Assembly: GCF_000744095.1 (NCBI RefSeq)
Contig: NZ_JQLI01000001.1
Span: 372,001-436,000 of the forward strand
Reading direction: 5' to 3'
DNA: 64,000 nucleotides
Source of the DNA: Cupriavidus necator A5-1
GTDB lineage: Bacteria > Pseudomonadota > Gammaproteobacteria > Burkholderiales > Burkholderiaceae
The translations under genes were made by a program, and so were the position numbers. Below the pieces are notes generated by a model. That model saw only the letters and a program-made list of their open reading frames with translations, had not been told where the DNA came from and searched no databases. Positions 48,917 to 58,384 of the stretch are shown here, in pieces (within the stretch, counting starts at the first letter, position 1; every line of letters starts with the position of its first letter).

Positions 48917-50680
48917 TTACACATGCATGGAACGCGCGGGTGTTTCGGCGCGCTTCATGGCTAAAAAGCGGTGAATCTGCGCGACCACGGCTGCCCCTTC
49001 GCCCACGGCCCCTGCAACGCGCTTGGTGGAACCCGATCGAACATCGCCGATTGCAAACACGCCGTCGACACTTGTATGCAGCGGGAGCGTGGGCCCGCTG
49101 GCTCGTGTTCCCAGGTCGGTATCGGTCAACACAAATCCTCTCGGATCCAGCGACACTCCGCACGTGCGCAGCCAGTTCGTGTTTGGGTCGGCACCGATAA
49201 AAAGGAACAAGTGATGCGTCTTCAGACTTTCTATACCCCCATCGCGTCGCCGATAGTGGACGGACTCCAGCCGTTCGTCACCTTCGAGGGCCGTTATTTC
49301 AGAACCCATATGGATCGTCACGTTCGGCAACGAGGCAATTCGCTCGATCAGATAGCGCGACATGCTGTGTTCGAGATCCTGGCCCCTGACGAGGACATGA
49401 ACATGGGCAGCATGCGATGCAAGAAACACAATGGCCTGTCCTGCTGAATTTCCGCCACCGACCAGCAGCACGGTTTCGCTGCGGCAAAGCCGGGCCTCGA
49501 TCGACGTCGCCCAGTAATAGACGCCGTGACCTTCGAAGCGCGCAAGCCCGCTCACTGCCGGACGCCGATACTCCGCGCCGCTCGCGACGACTACCGTCCG
49601 TGCCGCAACGCGCCGCGAACCGGCAAGCTTCACCTCGAGCGGGTATGCGCTGCAATGCAAGCCTTTCACCTCGACGGGAATCGCGATGTGCGCGCCGAAT
49701 TTCTGCGCCTGGTTAAATGCCCTGCCGGCTAGCGCTTGCCCCGAAATGCCGGTCGGAAAGCCCAGATAATTTTCGATGCGGGCACTCGTGCCTGCCTGGC
49801 CGCCCGGCGCGCGCCAATCGAAGACTGCCACTGACAAGCCTTCGGATGCCGCATAGACGGCTGCCGCCAGGCCAGCAGGCCCGGCGCCGACGATCGCGAC
49901 GTCGTAAACATGCCTGGGATCGAATTCCGGTACGAGTCCCAGGCACGAGGCGAGCTGCCCGTCGTCCGGATTGCGCAGCACGGTGCCATCCGGGCAGACA
50001 ACGAGCGGCATGTCATCGCGCCGAGGCGTCATGCGCTCGAGCAACGCGATGGCATCGGCACCGCTTTCGTCAAGCGTCATATGCGGGTAAGCATTGCGTT
50101 GCAGGAAATGTTGCAGTGCAAGGAGCCGCTCGTTGTCGGGCGGGCCAACGAGCACCGCCCCTTGCCCGCGCTCGATCGCGGCGACGCGCCTCAGGATCAG
50201 CGCGCGCATGATCCTTTCACCGAGCTCCGCCTCGCCGATCATTAGGGCACGCAGCTTTTCCGGCGAAATCACGAGCGCCACGACATCTTCGATAACCTCA
50301 GCATCGACAAGGCCGGGCTTGCCTGAAAGCATGCCAACGTCGGAGGTGAATTCGCCCCGTTTCGCCTGAGAGCGCAGCAAACGTCGATGGCCCAGTCCGT
50401 CGCGTGCCGTGTACCGAATCGTGCCCGACAACAGGACGAACATGCCTGGACTCATGCCACCCGCGCGATATAAGAATTCGCCGGCGGCGTAGCTGTGTAT
50501 CGCACCAAAGCGATTGATCCGATCAATCTCGGCGTCAGTCAGTACCGGAAATATCTGATGCCAGCGCGGGGTGCTGTCTGGGGTCTGCGCATCCTCCACG
50601 GCAGAACGATCGGCGCCGTTCGTGCCGACTTCTGTCTGGTTTTTTGGCCCGCCCGGTGGCGAAGCTGCGTCGCTGTTCAT
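48917..50680 (-). CDS. Cyclic-nucleotide-binding domain fused to thioredoxin-reductase-like flavoprotein
   Basis: A 587-residue fusion. Residues about 40-170 are a cNMP-binding fold (FGAIHSYAAGEFLYRAGGMSPGMFVLLSGTIRY). Residues about 180-265 are thioredoxin-like (VGPPDNERLLALQHFLQRNAYPHMTLD, PLVVCPDGTVLRNP). The rest is a TrxR-type flavoprotein: FAD motif VAIVGAGPAGLAAAVYAASEG, NADPH motif VLLVGGGNSAGQAIVFLA, FAIGDVRSGSTKR. The CxxC redox pair of thioredoxin reductase is absent (YYWATSIEA in its place), so it is not a normal disulfide reductase. ATG 50680 follows AGAGG. The substrate is unknown. Confidence 0.87.
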   Translation of the reverse strand: MNSDAASPPGGPKNQTEVGTNGADRSAVEDAQTPDSTPRWHQIFPVLTDAEIDRINRFGAIHSYAAGEFLYRAGGMSPGMFVLLSGTIRYTARDGLGHRRLLRSQAKRGEFTSDVGMLSGKPGLVDAEVIEDVVALVISPEKLRALMIGEAELGERIMRALILRRVAAIERGQGAVLVGPPDNERLLALQHFLQRNAYPHMTLDESGADAIALLERMTPRRDDMPLVVCPDGTVLRNPDDGQLASCLGLVPEFDPRHVYDVAIVGAGPAGLAAAVYAASEGLSVAVFDWRAPGGQAGTSARIENYLGFPTGISGQALAGRAFNQAQKFGAHIAIPVEVKGLHCSAYPLEVKLAGSRRVAARTVVVASGAEYRRPAVSGLARFEGHGVYYWATSIEARLCRSETVLLVGGGNSAGQAIVFLASHAAHVHVLVRGQDLEHSMSRYLIERIASLPNVTIHMGSEITALEGDERLESVHYRRRDGGIESLKTHHLFLFIGADPNTNWLRTCGVSLDPRGFVLTDTDLGTRASGPTLPLHTSVDGVFAIGDVRSGSTKRVAGAVGEGAAVVAQIHRFLAMKRAETPARSMHV

Positions 50681-51004
50681 CGTGAACCTCTGACTACGCG
50701 CGTTGGAACCGGCCGGCGGAGAGCCACGCCCCTGGCCTTTTGGATACCTCACGGGGTAAATGCCGTCCAGTGATTCAAGATAGGTTAGCCGTCAACATGC
50801 CGCAAATAGGTAACACCAATCTTGCTCGTGTCCGAGCCCTCGTGGTACTCGCGACCGGCACAAGCGGACTTCTTGGCGCGCTCAGTTGCACGTTCATGAA
50901 ATGGTCCGTACTTCTCGATGATCGTCACGCCCGTAAAAGCTTGGCCTTGCCACTGCTGGCCTTCATCGGCTTATCGCTGCTCGCGTCTGCGCTACGGCTC
51001 CCCA
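50681..51004. other. Intergenic, weak plus-strand frame only
   Basis: About 320 bp holding the promoter of the flavoprotein gene. A plus-strand frame from 50797 (hydrophobic: ARVRALVVLATGTSGLLGALS) has membrane-like stretches but no supporting family or start signal. Confidence 0.35.
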
Positions 51005-51301
51005 TCAACGCGAGACGTTGTCCCGTTCGACGGTGCCGTTGTTTTGGGTGCCTCCAAGTTCCGCCACAATCTTGAGCGGTGCGCCGGAGATCTTGGGCAC
51101 GCATTCCGTGCGGAACCACGCCACAGTGACCGGCTCACCGGCTATCACGCGTTTGACCGTCGGCACGACCTGCTCGCCGATCAGCATGCCAAGCAGACCG
51201 AGCAGCGCGATGGCCGGTGGCGCGGGTGAACGCACTTGCAGTAGGGCATAGATGATCCCAACGAGAATCCCCGCTCCGAACGACACGAAATAGACCTTCA
51301 T
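51005..51301 (-). CDS. XapX-domain membrane protein
   Basis: A 98-residue protein starting MKVYFVSFGAGILVGIIYALLQVRSPAPPAIALLGLLGMLIGEQ, the XapX (DUF1427) signature with two membrane helices and the VRSPAPP loop. The C-terminal half is a soluble tail. ATG 51301 lies one base after the DoxX stop, so the genes are co-translated. XapX proteins often accompany amidohydrolase/isochorismatase-type genes; their function is not known. Confidence 0.85.
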   Translation of the reverse strand: MKVYFVSFGAGILVGIIYALLQVRSPAPPAIALLGLLGMLIGEQVVPTVKRVIAGEPVTVAWFRTECVPKISGAPLKIVAELGGTQNNGTVERDNVSR

Positions 51302-51302
51302 T

Positions 51303-51761
51303 TCAGTCTCCCTGTTCCGATGCCGCCCGGCCGAGACGGCGCAGGTCGTGCCAGGCCACCAGCACGAAACCACCTGCCAGCCCGATGTGCTCGAAGAAGG
51401 CGTTCTCCATCATGATCCGGTCGGGCATTGGCACATTCCAGAACGCATTGGCCAGGAACGACGCCATCAAGGTGAACGCCGCCAGCGCCAGCGCCCCGAC
51501 CCAGCGCCAAAATCCTGTCAGGATCATCGCCGAGGCGCCGAGTTCCAGCGCGATGACCAGCGCCGCCATCGGAGCGGCCGGCGCCAGGCCAAAATGGTTC
51601 ATTTCGGCGATGGCGGCCGGGAAGTCCAGCGCCTTGGTGAGCCCGCCCTGCAGGTAGGCAGCGCACAGTGCCAGGAGCGCCAGCCACCGGATTGCCGGCG
51701 TGGCCACACGGGCCAGCCCGGCGCCCGCCGCTGCATGGGGACGTGTAAGTCGCTCGTGCAT
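51303..51761 (-). CDS. DoxX-family membrane protein
   Basis: A 152-residue protein with four hydrophobic helices: RWLALLALCAAYLQGGLTKALDFPAA, MAALVIALELGASAMILTGF, LALAAFTLMASFLANAFWN and EHIGLAGGFVLVAWHDL. This is the DoxX/DoxD fold. ATG 51761 follows GAGGGGGG. It sits between the amidohydrolase (17 bp upstream) and XapX (1 bp downstream). The family has been linked to quinone or thiosulfate redox, but a role here is not established. Confidence 0.85.
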   Translation of the reverse strand: MHERLTRPHAAAGAGLARVATPAIRWLALLALCAAYLQGGLTKALDFPAAIAEMNHFGLAPAAPMAALVIALELGASAMILTGFWRWVGALALAAFTLMASFLANAFWNVPMPDRIMMENAFFEHIGLAGGFVLVAWHDLRRLGRAASEQGD

Positions 51762-51778
51762 CGTTGCCCCCCTCGCTG

Positions 51779-53650
51779 TCAGAATGCCCAGCAGGAACAG
51801 CCGAGCGCGCCCCAGAATTGCCGGTGGTCGGCGACCGGCACCTGCGCCGCCCAGGCGGCGGCATGGGCGTGGCCATGCACACCGCAACGGTTCGCGCAGC
51901 CGCATGTCACGCTGAGCGCCGCGGCTGATTGAACACCCTGGCGGCGCGCCTGATAACCTCCGTACGTCCGCACCGGCGACCAGTCCGGCATGGCTGGAGG
52001 GATTTCGGGAGACAGTTTGCCGAAATCGCCATCGCCATAGACCACCTTGCCGCCGAGCAAGGTCAGTACCGAGGTGATGTCCTGGATCTCATCGCCGGGA
52101 ACGGTGAGGTAGTCGCTCGACAGTACGGCCAGGTCAGCAAGCTGGCCAACGGCAATCCGGCCCTTCTTGCCTTCCTCGTTGGAGAACCAGGTATTGGCCT
52201 CGGTCCAGAGCCGAAGCGCAGTCTCACGGTCGAGGAGATTGGCCTGCGGATACAGCGACAGGCCGCCGAGCGTCTTGCCAGTCGTCAGCCATGATAGTGA
52301 CACCCACGGGTTGTACGAGGCGACGCGCGTGGCGTCCGTGCCGGCGCCCACCTTGATGCCGCGCTCAAGCATCTGCTTGATCGGCGGCGTGCGCTCTGCC
52401 GGCTTTGCGCCATATCGCTCGACAAAGTACTCGCCCTGGTAGGCCATGCGGTGCTGCACGGCAATGCCGCCGCCCAGCGCCGCAATGCGGTCCATGTTGC
52501 GGTCGGTGATTGTCTCGGCGTGGTCGAAGAACCAGTGCAGGCCGTCGAACGGCATGTCGCGCGCCACTTTCTCGTAGACATCCAGCGCGCGCGAGATGGT
52601 CTCGTCGTAGGTGGCATGCAGTCGCCATGGCCAGCGGTTCTCCACCAGCAGGCGGATCACGGGTTCGAGGTCGGCCTCCATCGACAGGGGCATCTCCGGC
52701 CGCGCCACGCGAAAGTCCTCGAAGTCGGCTGCCGTATAGACCAGCATCTCGCCGGCACCGTTTTGGCGGTAGAGGTCATCGCCCTGGCCTGGCTTGACCT
52801 TGGCGGCCCAGGTACGGAAGTCGTTGAGCTCGTCCTTCGGCTTCTGCGTGAAGAGGTTATAGGCGAGCCGCACGGTGAGCAGGCCCTCCTTGTGAAGTTC
52901 CTCGACCACGGCGTAGTCCTCGGGATAGTTCTGGTAGCCCCCGCCGGCGTCGATCACGCCTGTTACGCCAAGGCGGTTCACTTCGCGCATGAAATGCCGC
53001 GTAGAGTTCTTCTGGTACTCGGGCGGCAGCTTGGGCCCCTTGGCCAGGGTAGCGTACAGAATGGTCGCGTTGGGCTGGGCCAGCAGCAAGCCGGTCGGAT
53101 TGCCCTGGGCGTCACGCACAATCTCGCCGCCGGGAGGCTCAGGGGTGTCCTTGTTGTAACCCACGGCGCGCAGCGCGGCGCCATTCAGGAGTGCGCGATC
53201 GTACAGATGCAGAACGAACACAGGCGTATCCGGCGCCACCGCGTTCAGCTCTTCGATGGTCGGGAGGCGCTTCTCAACGAACTGGTGTTCGGTGAAGCCG
53301 CCCACCACGCGCACCCATTGCGGGGCCGGCGTGCGCGAGACCTGATCCTTGAGCATGCGCATGGCGTCGGCCAGCGAGCCCACGCCGTCCCAGCGCAGTT
53401 CCATGTTGTAATTCAGGCCGCCGCGGATGATGTGCATGTGGCTGTCGATCAACCCCGGAATCACGCGCCGGCCTCCGAGGTCAATCACTGTCACGGAGTT
53501 GTCACCGAGAGGCATGACGTCCTGCTTGCTGCCCACGGCCATGAACTTGCCGCCGCGGATGACTACGGCCTGCGCTTGGGGTTGTTGCGGATCCAGCGTG
53601 GTGAAACGGCCATTCACCAGGATCAGATCGGGCTTGTCTGAGGGAGACAT
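51779..53650 (-). CDS. YtcJ-like amidohydrolase with Cys/His-rich tail
   Basis: A 623-residue metal-dependent hydrolase: LILVNGRFTTLDPQQP, VIPGLIDSHMHIIRGGLN (metal HxH), LHATYDETISRALDVYE, GLHWFFDHAETITDRNMD and VGAGTDATRVASYNPW (metal Asp). The last 40 residues hold many Cys and His (CGCANRCGVHGHAHA, LGCSCWAF), an extra metal-binding tail seen in some relatives of this group. The substrate is probably an amide or imide; it is unknown. It shares an operon with isochorismatase, DoxX and XapX genes. Confidence 0.9.
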   Translation of the reverse strand: MSPSDKPDLILVNGRFTTLDPQQPQAQAVVIRGGKFMAVGSKQDVMPLGDNSVTVIDLGGRRVIPGLIDSHMHIIRGGLNYNMELRWDGVGSLADAMRMLKDQVSRTPAPQWVRVVGGFTEHQFVEKRLPTIEELNAVAPDTPVFVLHLYDRALLNGAALRAVGYNKDTPEPPGGEIVRDAQGNPTGLLLAQPNATILYATLAKGPKLPPEYQKNSTRHFMREVNRLGVTGVIDAGGGYQNYPEDYAVVEELHKEGLLTVRLAYNLFTQKPKDELNDFRTWAAKVKPGQGDDLYRQNGAGEMLVYTAADFEDFRVARPEMPLSMEADLEPVIRLLVENRWPWRLHATYDETISRALDVYEKVARDMPFDGLHWFFDHAETITDRNMDRIAALGGGIAVQHRMAYQGEYFVERYGAKPAERTPPIKQMLERGIKVGAGTDATRVASYNPWVSLSWLTTGKTLGGLSLYPQANLLDRETALRLWTEANTWFSNEEGKKGRIAVGQLADLAVLSSDYLTVPGDEIQDITSVLTLLGGKVVYGDGDFGKLSPEIPPAMPDWSPVRTYGGYQARRQGVQSAAALSVTCGCANRCGVHGHAHAAAWAAQVPVADHRQFWGALGCSCWAF

Positions 53651-53731
53651 CGCAATGGCTCCTGCCGGCCGGCGGCGTCACGCCGCGCGGCCGGAGTCGG
53701 GGATATCGAATGAGGGTGAGAGGGCTGCCGA

Positions 53732-54418
53732 TTACTTGGCCGGCACCGCAGGCACGATCTCATGGGTACCACTGGCGCGCTGTGGCGCCTTGTGCACCAT
53801 GGTGTAGGCGTAATCCACGCCCATCCCGTAGGCGCCGGAATGCTCCCGGACCACCTTCATGACGGCGTCATACGTGTCGCGACGCGCCCAGTCGCGCTGC
53901 CATTCGAGCAACACCTGCTGCCACGTCACGGGTACGACGCCGGCCTGGATCATGCGCTGCATGCCGTATTCATGCCCTTCCTTCGTGATGCCGCCCGAGG
54001 CATCGGCCACCATGTAGATTTCGTATCCCCCTTCGTCCATTGCACAGAGTGCAAAGGTGTTATTGCAGACCTCGGTCCACAGTCCGGACACGACCACCTT
54101 CTTGCGGGCGTTGGCAGCCAGCGCGTCACGAACCTTCTGGTCATCCCATGAGTTCATCGACGTGCGTTCCAGCAACTTCTGGCCCGGAAAGACGTCGAGC
54201 AGTTCGGGGTACGTGAAGCCGGAGAAGCTCTCGGTCTCCACGGTGGTGATGGTGGTCGGGATGTTGAAGATCTTGGCTGCCTTGGCCAAGCCAACCACAT
54301 TGTTTTTCAGCACTTGCCGGTCAATTGACTGCACGCCGAATGCCATCTGCGGCTGGTGGTCAATGAAGATCAGTTGGCAGTTCTGCGGCGTCAGGACTTG
54401 AAGCTTTGGGTCGCTCAT
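53732..54418 (-). CDS. YcaC-like isochorismatase-family hydrolase
   Basis: A 228-residue cysteine hydrolase: CQLIFIDHQPQMAFGVQ (catalytic Asp20), TTVETESFSGFTYPEL, and VVSGLWTEVCNNTFALCAMDEGGYEIYMVADASGG (nucleophile Cys118, the same position as in E. coli YcaC). A C-terminal extension of about 40 residues follows. Such enzymes cleave C-N bonds in amides or nitrogen-containing acids. It is 81 bp upstream of the amidohydrolase gene on the same strand, so the two may act in sequence. Confidence 0.9.
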   Translation of the reverse strand: MSDPKLQVLTPQNCQLIFIDHQPQMAFGVQSIDRQVLKNNVVGLAKAAKIFNIPTTITTVETESFSGFTYPELLDVFPGQKLLERTSMNSWDDQKVRDALAANARKKVVVSGLWTEVCNNTFALCAMDEGGYEIYMVADASGGITKEGHEYGMQRMIQAGVVPVTWQQVLLEWQRDWARRDTYDAVMKVVREHSGAYGMGVDYAYTMVHKAPQRASGTHEIVPAVPAK

Positions 54419-54719
54419 GATGGCCTCCACAATGAGAAAGTCGAGGGGAGCAAGTGACCGTCCCGCGCCGGCTAACGGGCGGGCACGGACATTGACGAGT
54501 TCAAAAACGAGCGTCGGCCAAGCAACGCTTCACTACTATAGAAAGTCACGAGGATAGCGGGTCGATTTTTGGGCTTGCGGCAAACACCCTAGCTGCTTGT
54601 GGCAAGCACCCGCTTGTGCCGCACGCATGCCGCTGCGAGCTCAAGGAACCCGGCCGTAACACGGGCCAGTTTGATATCCGCTACCAGACTCGCGACCTTA
54701 AGCCCAGAAGCCAATCCCG

Positions 54720-55073
54720 TCACCTGACAAAACCATCGAATCGTGTCATATAAATCGGGTGGAGGTCGGCGTTCGCCTTCTTGAATTCGTCCGAGGGCGT
54801 GCCATAGATCACCCACCGAGTGAGCTTGGCCACAGCGAAGAACTCCTTCGACAATGGGGCAAAGCTTTCCGTTTGGTGGAAGAGGGCCGCCTTCGAATCC
54901 GAGTAGCGTTCGAAGATGTCAACCGTCTTCTGGTCGTCCCCGATGTTGAACTCAAACTGCAGCGCGCCCGGCTCCTTCTCTGTCGCGGCCACAAGCTTTG
55001 GTATCAGCGGCGTGAACTTGTCCATCTGATCGACGGTAACGGTGAAAACCCAGTACACCTGTTCGCTCTGCAT
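54720..55073 (-). CDS. ABM-domain (antibiotic-biosynthesis-monooxygenase-type) protein
   Basis: A 117-residue dimeric alpha/beta-barrel protein: VYWVFTVTVDQMDKFTPLIPKLVAATEKEPGALQFEFN, DDQKTVDIFERYSDSKAALFHQTES. The ABM fold is used by cofactor-free monooxygenases and by heme-degrading enzymes. ATG 55073 follows GGAGG six bases earlier; 55085 is an alternative. It is the most upstream gene of the minus-strand cluster, 300 bp before the isochorismatase gene. Confidence 0.87.
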   Translation of the reverse strand: MQSEQVYWVFTVTVDQMDKFTPLIPKLVAATEKEPGALQFEFNIGDDQKTVDIFERYSDSKAALFHQTESFAPLSKEFFAVAKLTRWVIYGTPSDEFKKANADLHPIYMTRFDGFVR

Positions 55074-56726
55074 CCCTGCCTCCATGGTACGGTACCTCAA
55101 GGCTCACACGACGCTGACAATCGGAGCAACTGCCAACTGCGGTATTGGACCATAGTCCAATAAGAGTAGCGGCGGCGTGACTGCCACACCCACTGCTGAT
55201 GCTGCATTATAGAGCTTGCCGGCATGCGCCACCGGGTTCGGACCGCGCATTGCCCAAGGTCCATGGACCATCCACTTATGCACCGGGCTGCCTGATGCGG
55301 GCGTCGAAACGCCGATCGAAAATTGCATGACATTGGATGCCGCAGCCGGAACGGTGTTGCAGAGACGCAGCATTTACATGGAGACACTGCCCAATTGCCA
55401 CTCGGAACGAGGGTCTTGATTTGGCTAGCAGGCATTTTGATGGTCACATTAATGTTTTATATAGTAGACAGATAAATACCAATTCAAATGATCTGTCGCG
55501 CGACCAAGGTATGACCATCGACGGTAGTCGAAAGATATTCTCGATTCTTCCAGAGCAGGCCGATATGTTGTTCAGTCTGAGAGGCAGCCCGGCTTGACTT
55601 GTCATTCCTCGCCGACTCCATCTCGCCACCCCAGCCTGTGCATCTTCCAACTGCACGTATCCGGCGCTCGATAGCTACACGGGTGCAGGAGCAACAAGGC
55701 CAGCAAGGCGATATTCGAGCAAGATGAAGTTGAAGTGTGGCGCGACGATGTGAAGCACGCCGCCGTTCATTTTGACCTTCGATCCGCTAAAAAGTCGTGG
55801 TATGCAGTGGCCGAAGCGCAGACCGCCCAGTCCACAGCAGCCCGCTTTTTCGGCAATTGCGCGACAATAGGCATTACGTTCCAGTCAATCTGCCCCTGGT
55901 AGCCGAACGGAGCCACCTCGTAAGATTGCTTCCATTAGGAGAGGACTTCGCACGTCCCTACATTGCGCTTATCTAGCAGCGCCACATAAAATCGGAACAA
56001 TATCGGCGGTGTGCGCAAGCGTCGATGCCACCTTCAGCACACGCGAGCTTCGTTTAAGGGGAGACTTGGCAGACTATTTTTCCCTCTAATACCTCGGGGA
56101 GGACAGAGACGGCCATATCAGGAAATCGGCGACGACGGGTACTCGAACGTCGGCAAAGGCCGCTCACGCGACGCACGGGATCGTCGGACGAAGGACCGTT
56201 ATGTGAGTGAGACCGACGTTCGAATGTCCTCCCGAACGCACGGTGAACGGCTGCAGATGGCCGGGAACGGACCTCGGCCCGACGCTACCCAGTCGGCTCT
56301 CCACGACCCTGAACCGCCGTTCGGATTCGGGCCACTGCAACGACCGCTTCCAAGGTTAAGCCGGCGCTCGCCTGCGCGAGGTCGCGGTCGAAATGCAGCT
56401 TGCACCGATTCGGTCGGCGGTCCACGTTCCGGCTGCGGCGATATACGCGCATTTTCAAGGCCAGGACAACACCCGGCACTTGGCCGAACTAGATACTGTC
56501 GCCGAACAAACGATCGACAGACCTGCTGTGGTGGACCAAAGCGCTGAAGACCGCACGGGCAAGCTGACGACGCTCGAATGATTCATGCGAGTCGGCCCAG
56601 GCAACAGCGGTTCGATCAGTGTCCACCGCTCGTCATGGGTGTGCGGCAAGGCTTTTGCAACCGGCTTCGCCAATCTCAAATCCGCTGCGCAGTCCTGAAC
56701 TGTCAGCGTCCGACAGGAGCAGTTCC
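55074..56726. other. Long non-coding or decayed stretch
   Basis: About 1.65 kb with no convincing gene. It contains copy B of the 114-bp repeat (56258-56371). At 56594-56646 (minus strand) it also contains a possible IS5-like fragment, THDERWTLIEPLLPG. Frames here are short and inconsistent. It is probably mobile-element debris. Confidence 0.45.
56258..56371 (+). repeat. 114-bp long-range direct repeat, copy B
   Basis: It matches 32556-32669 at 113 of 114 positions in the same orientation, 23.7 kb away. It lies in decayed DNA next to a possible IS5 relic. Recombination between the copies would delete or excise the intervening DNA. Confidence 0.85.
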
Positions 56727-57888
56727 ATGACGCATGGTATCGACGAACGCAAACGCTGGTTTGCCCTCATCGTACTCTGCCTGGGCGTGCTGATGATCGT
56801 GCTGGACACGACCATCGTGAACGTCGCACTGCCGTCGATCCGGGCGGACCTGGGCTTTACTGAAACCTCGCTCGCGTGGGTGGTCAACGCCTACATGCTG
56901 ACCTTTGGCGGCTTCTTGCTGCTGAGCGGGCGGCTGGGCGACCTGTTTGGCCATCGGCGGTTGTTCCTGCTGGGTATCACGTTATTTACGCTGGCCTCGG
57001 TGGCCTGCGGGCTGGCGAATTCGCAAGGGCTGCTGATCGCGGCGCGCGCCGTTCAGGGGCTGGGCGGTGCAGTGGTGTCGGCTGTGTCGCTGTCACTCAT
57101 CATGAACCTGTTCACCTCGCCGGCGGACCGCGCGAAGGCAATGGGCATCTACGGGTTCGTGGGCGGGGGCGGCGGCAGCATCGGCGTGCTGCTTGGCGGG
57201 CTGCTGACCAGCACATTGAGCTGGCACTGGATCTTCCTGGTCAACCTGCCGATCGGCGTAGCGGTGTATGCCGGGTGTGTGGTGCTGCTGCCGGTGGGGA
57301 AGCCGCTGGCTGATCGCGCCAAGCTGGATGTGGCGGGCGCCATCACCGTTACCGCATCGCTGATGCTCGCGGTGTACGCCATCGTGCACGGCAACGAAGC
57401 CGGTTGGACGTCTGCACAAACGCTTGCCCAACTGGGTATTGCCATCGCGCTCATAATCGCGTTCGTCGTCATCGAATCGAGCGTGTCGCATCCGCTCATG
57501 CCGCTGCACATGTTTGCGCTGCGCAACGTGGCCACGGCCAACCTGGTGGGCGTGCTGTGGGCGGCTGCGCTGTTCGCGTGGTTCTTCATCTCGGCGCTTT
57601 ACATGCAGCGCTTGCTGAGCTACAGCGCGATGCAGGTGGGGCTGGCGTTCCTGCCGGCCAACATCATCATGGCGGTGTTCTCGCTGGGGCTGTCGGCCAA
57701 ACTGGTGATGCGCTTCGGGATTCGCGCGCCGCTGTCGCTGGGTTTGCTGGTGGCGGCAGTGCTACCACCTAGCTTTCCTGTTGGGGGCCATGGCGGCCGT
57801 AACGGCCTCCGCGCTGGCCGGGGCTTTCGTGCGTACGCGCACGCACGGTCAGGCGCAAGGCGAGGCGTCGTCCGCAGCTTCCATCTAA
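56727..57888 (+). pseudogene. DHA2-type MFS drug exporter with internal deletion and frameshift
   Basis: The N-terminal part is a good 14-helix DHA2 (EmrB/QacA) exporter: CLGVLMIVLDTTIVNVALPSIRADLGFTETSLAWVVNAYMLTFGG, RLGDLFGHRRLFLLGITLFTL and GLLTSTLSWHWIFLVNLPIG. After LGLLVAAVL (about 57765) the reading is out of phase. The true C-terminus (LAFLLGAMAAVTASALAGAFVRT) appears in another frame up to a stop at 57888, directly after the joint. About 80 residues are missing. ATG 56727 follows AGGAG. It probably served the TetR gene's regulon. Confidence 0.8.
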
Positions 57889-58384
57889 AGCAGGCTGGGG
57901 CCTCCTTTACCCGCCATGCTTAGCGTCATTCAGGAATTACGGTCCGTCAATCATGCTTGAGGGATGGCCGCAATTGGCCGGTAAGCGACCTGCGGCCGCT
58001 GCTGGCCGGTCGGCTCTTCCCGGACTGTGGATTCAACCGGTCGACGCAACAGATTGATGAAATCGTTCCCCTTCGTCGTGCCTGACCGGGATTCTGCCGT
58101 TCGATCCGTCGGGCAGCTCTGGATGCCTTTCGGCCGGGATAGGGATGCCTCGACCCCGCTGCGGCACCAGCTATGGACACTGACAATGTGCGCCCCGGCG
58201 TCGATCCCTCTCAGTCATTTCGCGGATCACTCCTGTCTACGCTCCTCGATTCCGCGAATTCTTTCCGCGTTACGATTGTGTGTGTATTCTGCCGCTCATA
58301 CCGATGAGGATGTCGGCTTGCGCATTCGCTAATGGTAGATACATCTGTACAATATGAGGTGTCCATGCACCGAACGATCCGAAA
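57889..58384. other. Intergenic, no gene seen
   Basis: About 500 bp, including GGCCGGTCGGCTCTTCCCG (near 58000), a word shared with about 7325 and typical of dispersed intergenic repeats. The TetR promoter should lie at the right end, where GTAGATACATCTGTAC occurs. Confidence 0.4.

Noticed and set aside
50797..51075. Small plus-strand membrane protein
   Set aside because: Hydrophobic stretches only; no ribosome-binding site and overlap with the XapX gene on the other strand.
52451..53641. 396-codon plus-strand frame over the amidohydrolase
   Set aside because: Antisense shadow; the minus-strand protein has complete family motifs.
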